From positions 1 to 24,433 of the forward strand of contig JAUXFG010000047.1 of NCBI GenBank assembly GCA_030620115.1: a stretch of 24,433 nt of DNA, in the 5' to 3' direction. Both the position numbers and the translations under genes were made by a program. Origin of the DNA: Candidatus Fermentibacterota bacterium (GTDB lineage: Bacteria > JAFGKV01). The notes under the pieces are model-generated. The model saw only the letters and a list, made by a program, of their open reading frames with translations. It searched no databases and was not told where the DNA came from. Shown here in pieces: positions 23,324-24,433 of the stretch (the first letter of the stretch is position 1; each line of letters begins with the position of its first letter).

Positions 23324-24433
<1,110 letters not shown>

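Overview
The window is a gene-dense bacterial chromosome segment carrying ordinary housekeeping genes and several less familiar gene groups. No tRNA, rRNA, IS element, prophage or CRISPR array was seen. Three things point, without proof, to an uncultured relative of the Bacteroidetes/Chlorobi (FCB) assemblage: a DUF3078-like outer-membrane protein, a very short ATP synthase epsilon subunit, and a split (two-subunit) glycine decarboxylase. Outer-membrane-type proteins and periplasmic signal peptides indicate a diderm cell.

Layout, left to right. (1) 1-289 is a gene-free edge with degenerate repeats. It is followed by an unrecognised exported protein (290-1246) and uvrA (1460-4354). (2) A glycine cleavage operon, gcvT-gcvH-gcvPA-gcvPB (4465-8892), is followed by a lipoate-protein ligase (8974-9765) that plausibly lipoylates GcvH. 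No gcvL/lpd is present. (3) Overlapping the ligase is a three-gene module of uncertain function (9752-13166): a small Lys/Arg/Ala heptad-repeat protein, a GlmL/MutL-type ASKHA ATPase, and a 375-aa protein with a barrel-sandwich-like N-terminus and a KOW-like C-terminus. (4) A histidine kinase (13212-14486) and a sigma-54-dependent response regulator (14963-16360) flank a pilin-like gene on the opposite strand. A well-spaced sigma-54 promoter candidate lies in front of the pilin, giving a PilS/PilR-like arrangement. (5) A carbamoyltransferase of the ornithine/acetylornithine type follows (16391-17380), then a strong, probably bidirectional terminator.

(6) On the minus strand, two 83-aa genes (17570-18107) encode a RiPP-precursor-like peptide and a small exported protein. 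(7) Divergent from them is an envelope-stress-like cluster: ECF sigma factor, zinc-type anti-sigma factor, an HtrA-like protein whose catalytic His and Asp appear to be missing, and a DUF3078-like outer-membrane protein (18404-21895). (8) After a repeat-rich spacer comes an MscS channel (22239-23039). After a second palindrome-rich spacer come atpC and the 3' part of atpD on the minus strand (23324-24433), with atpD running off the right edge.

The best candidates for new biology are the small-protein/GlmL-like/KOW module, the sigma cluster built around a pseudo-protease, the pilin nested between its likely two-component regulators, and the orphan RiPP-like peptide pair. All identifications come from motif recognition by eye; no database search was run.
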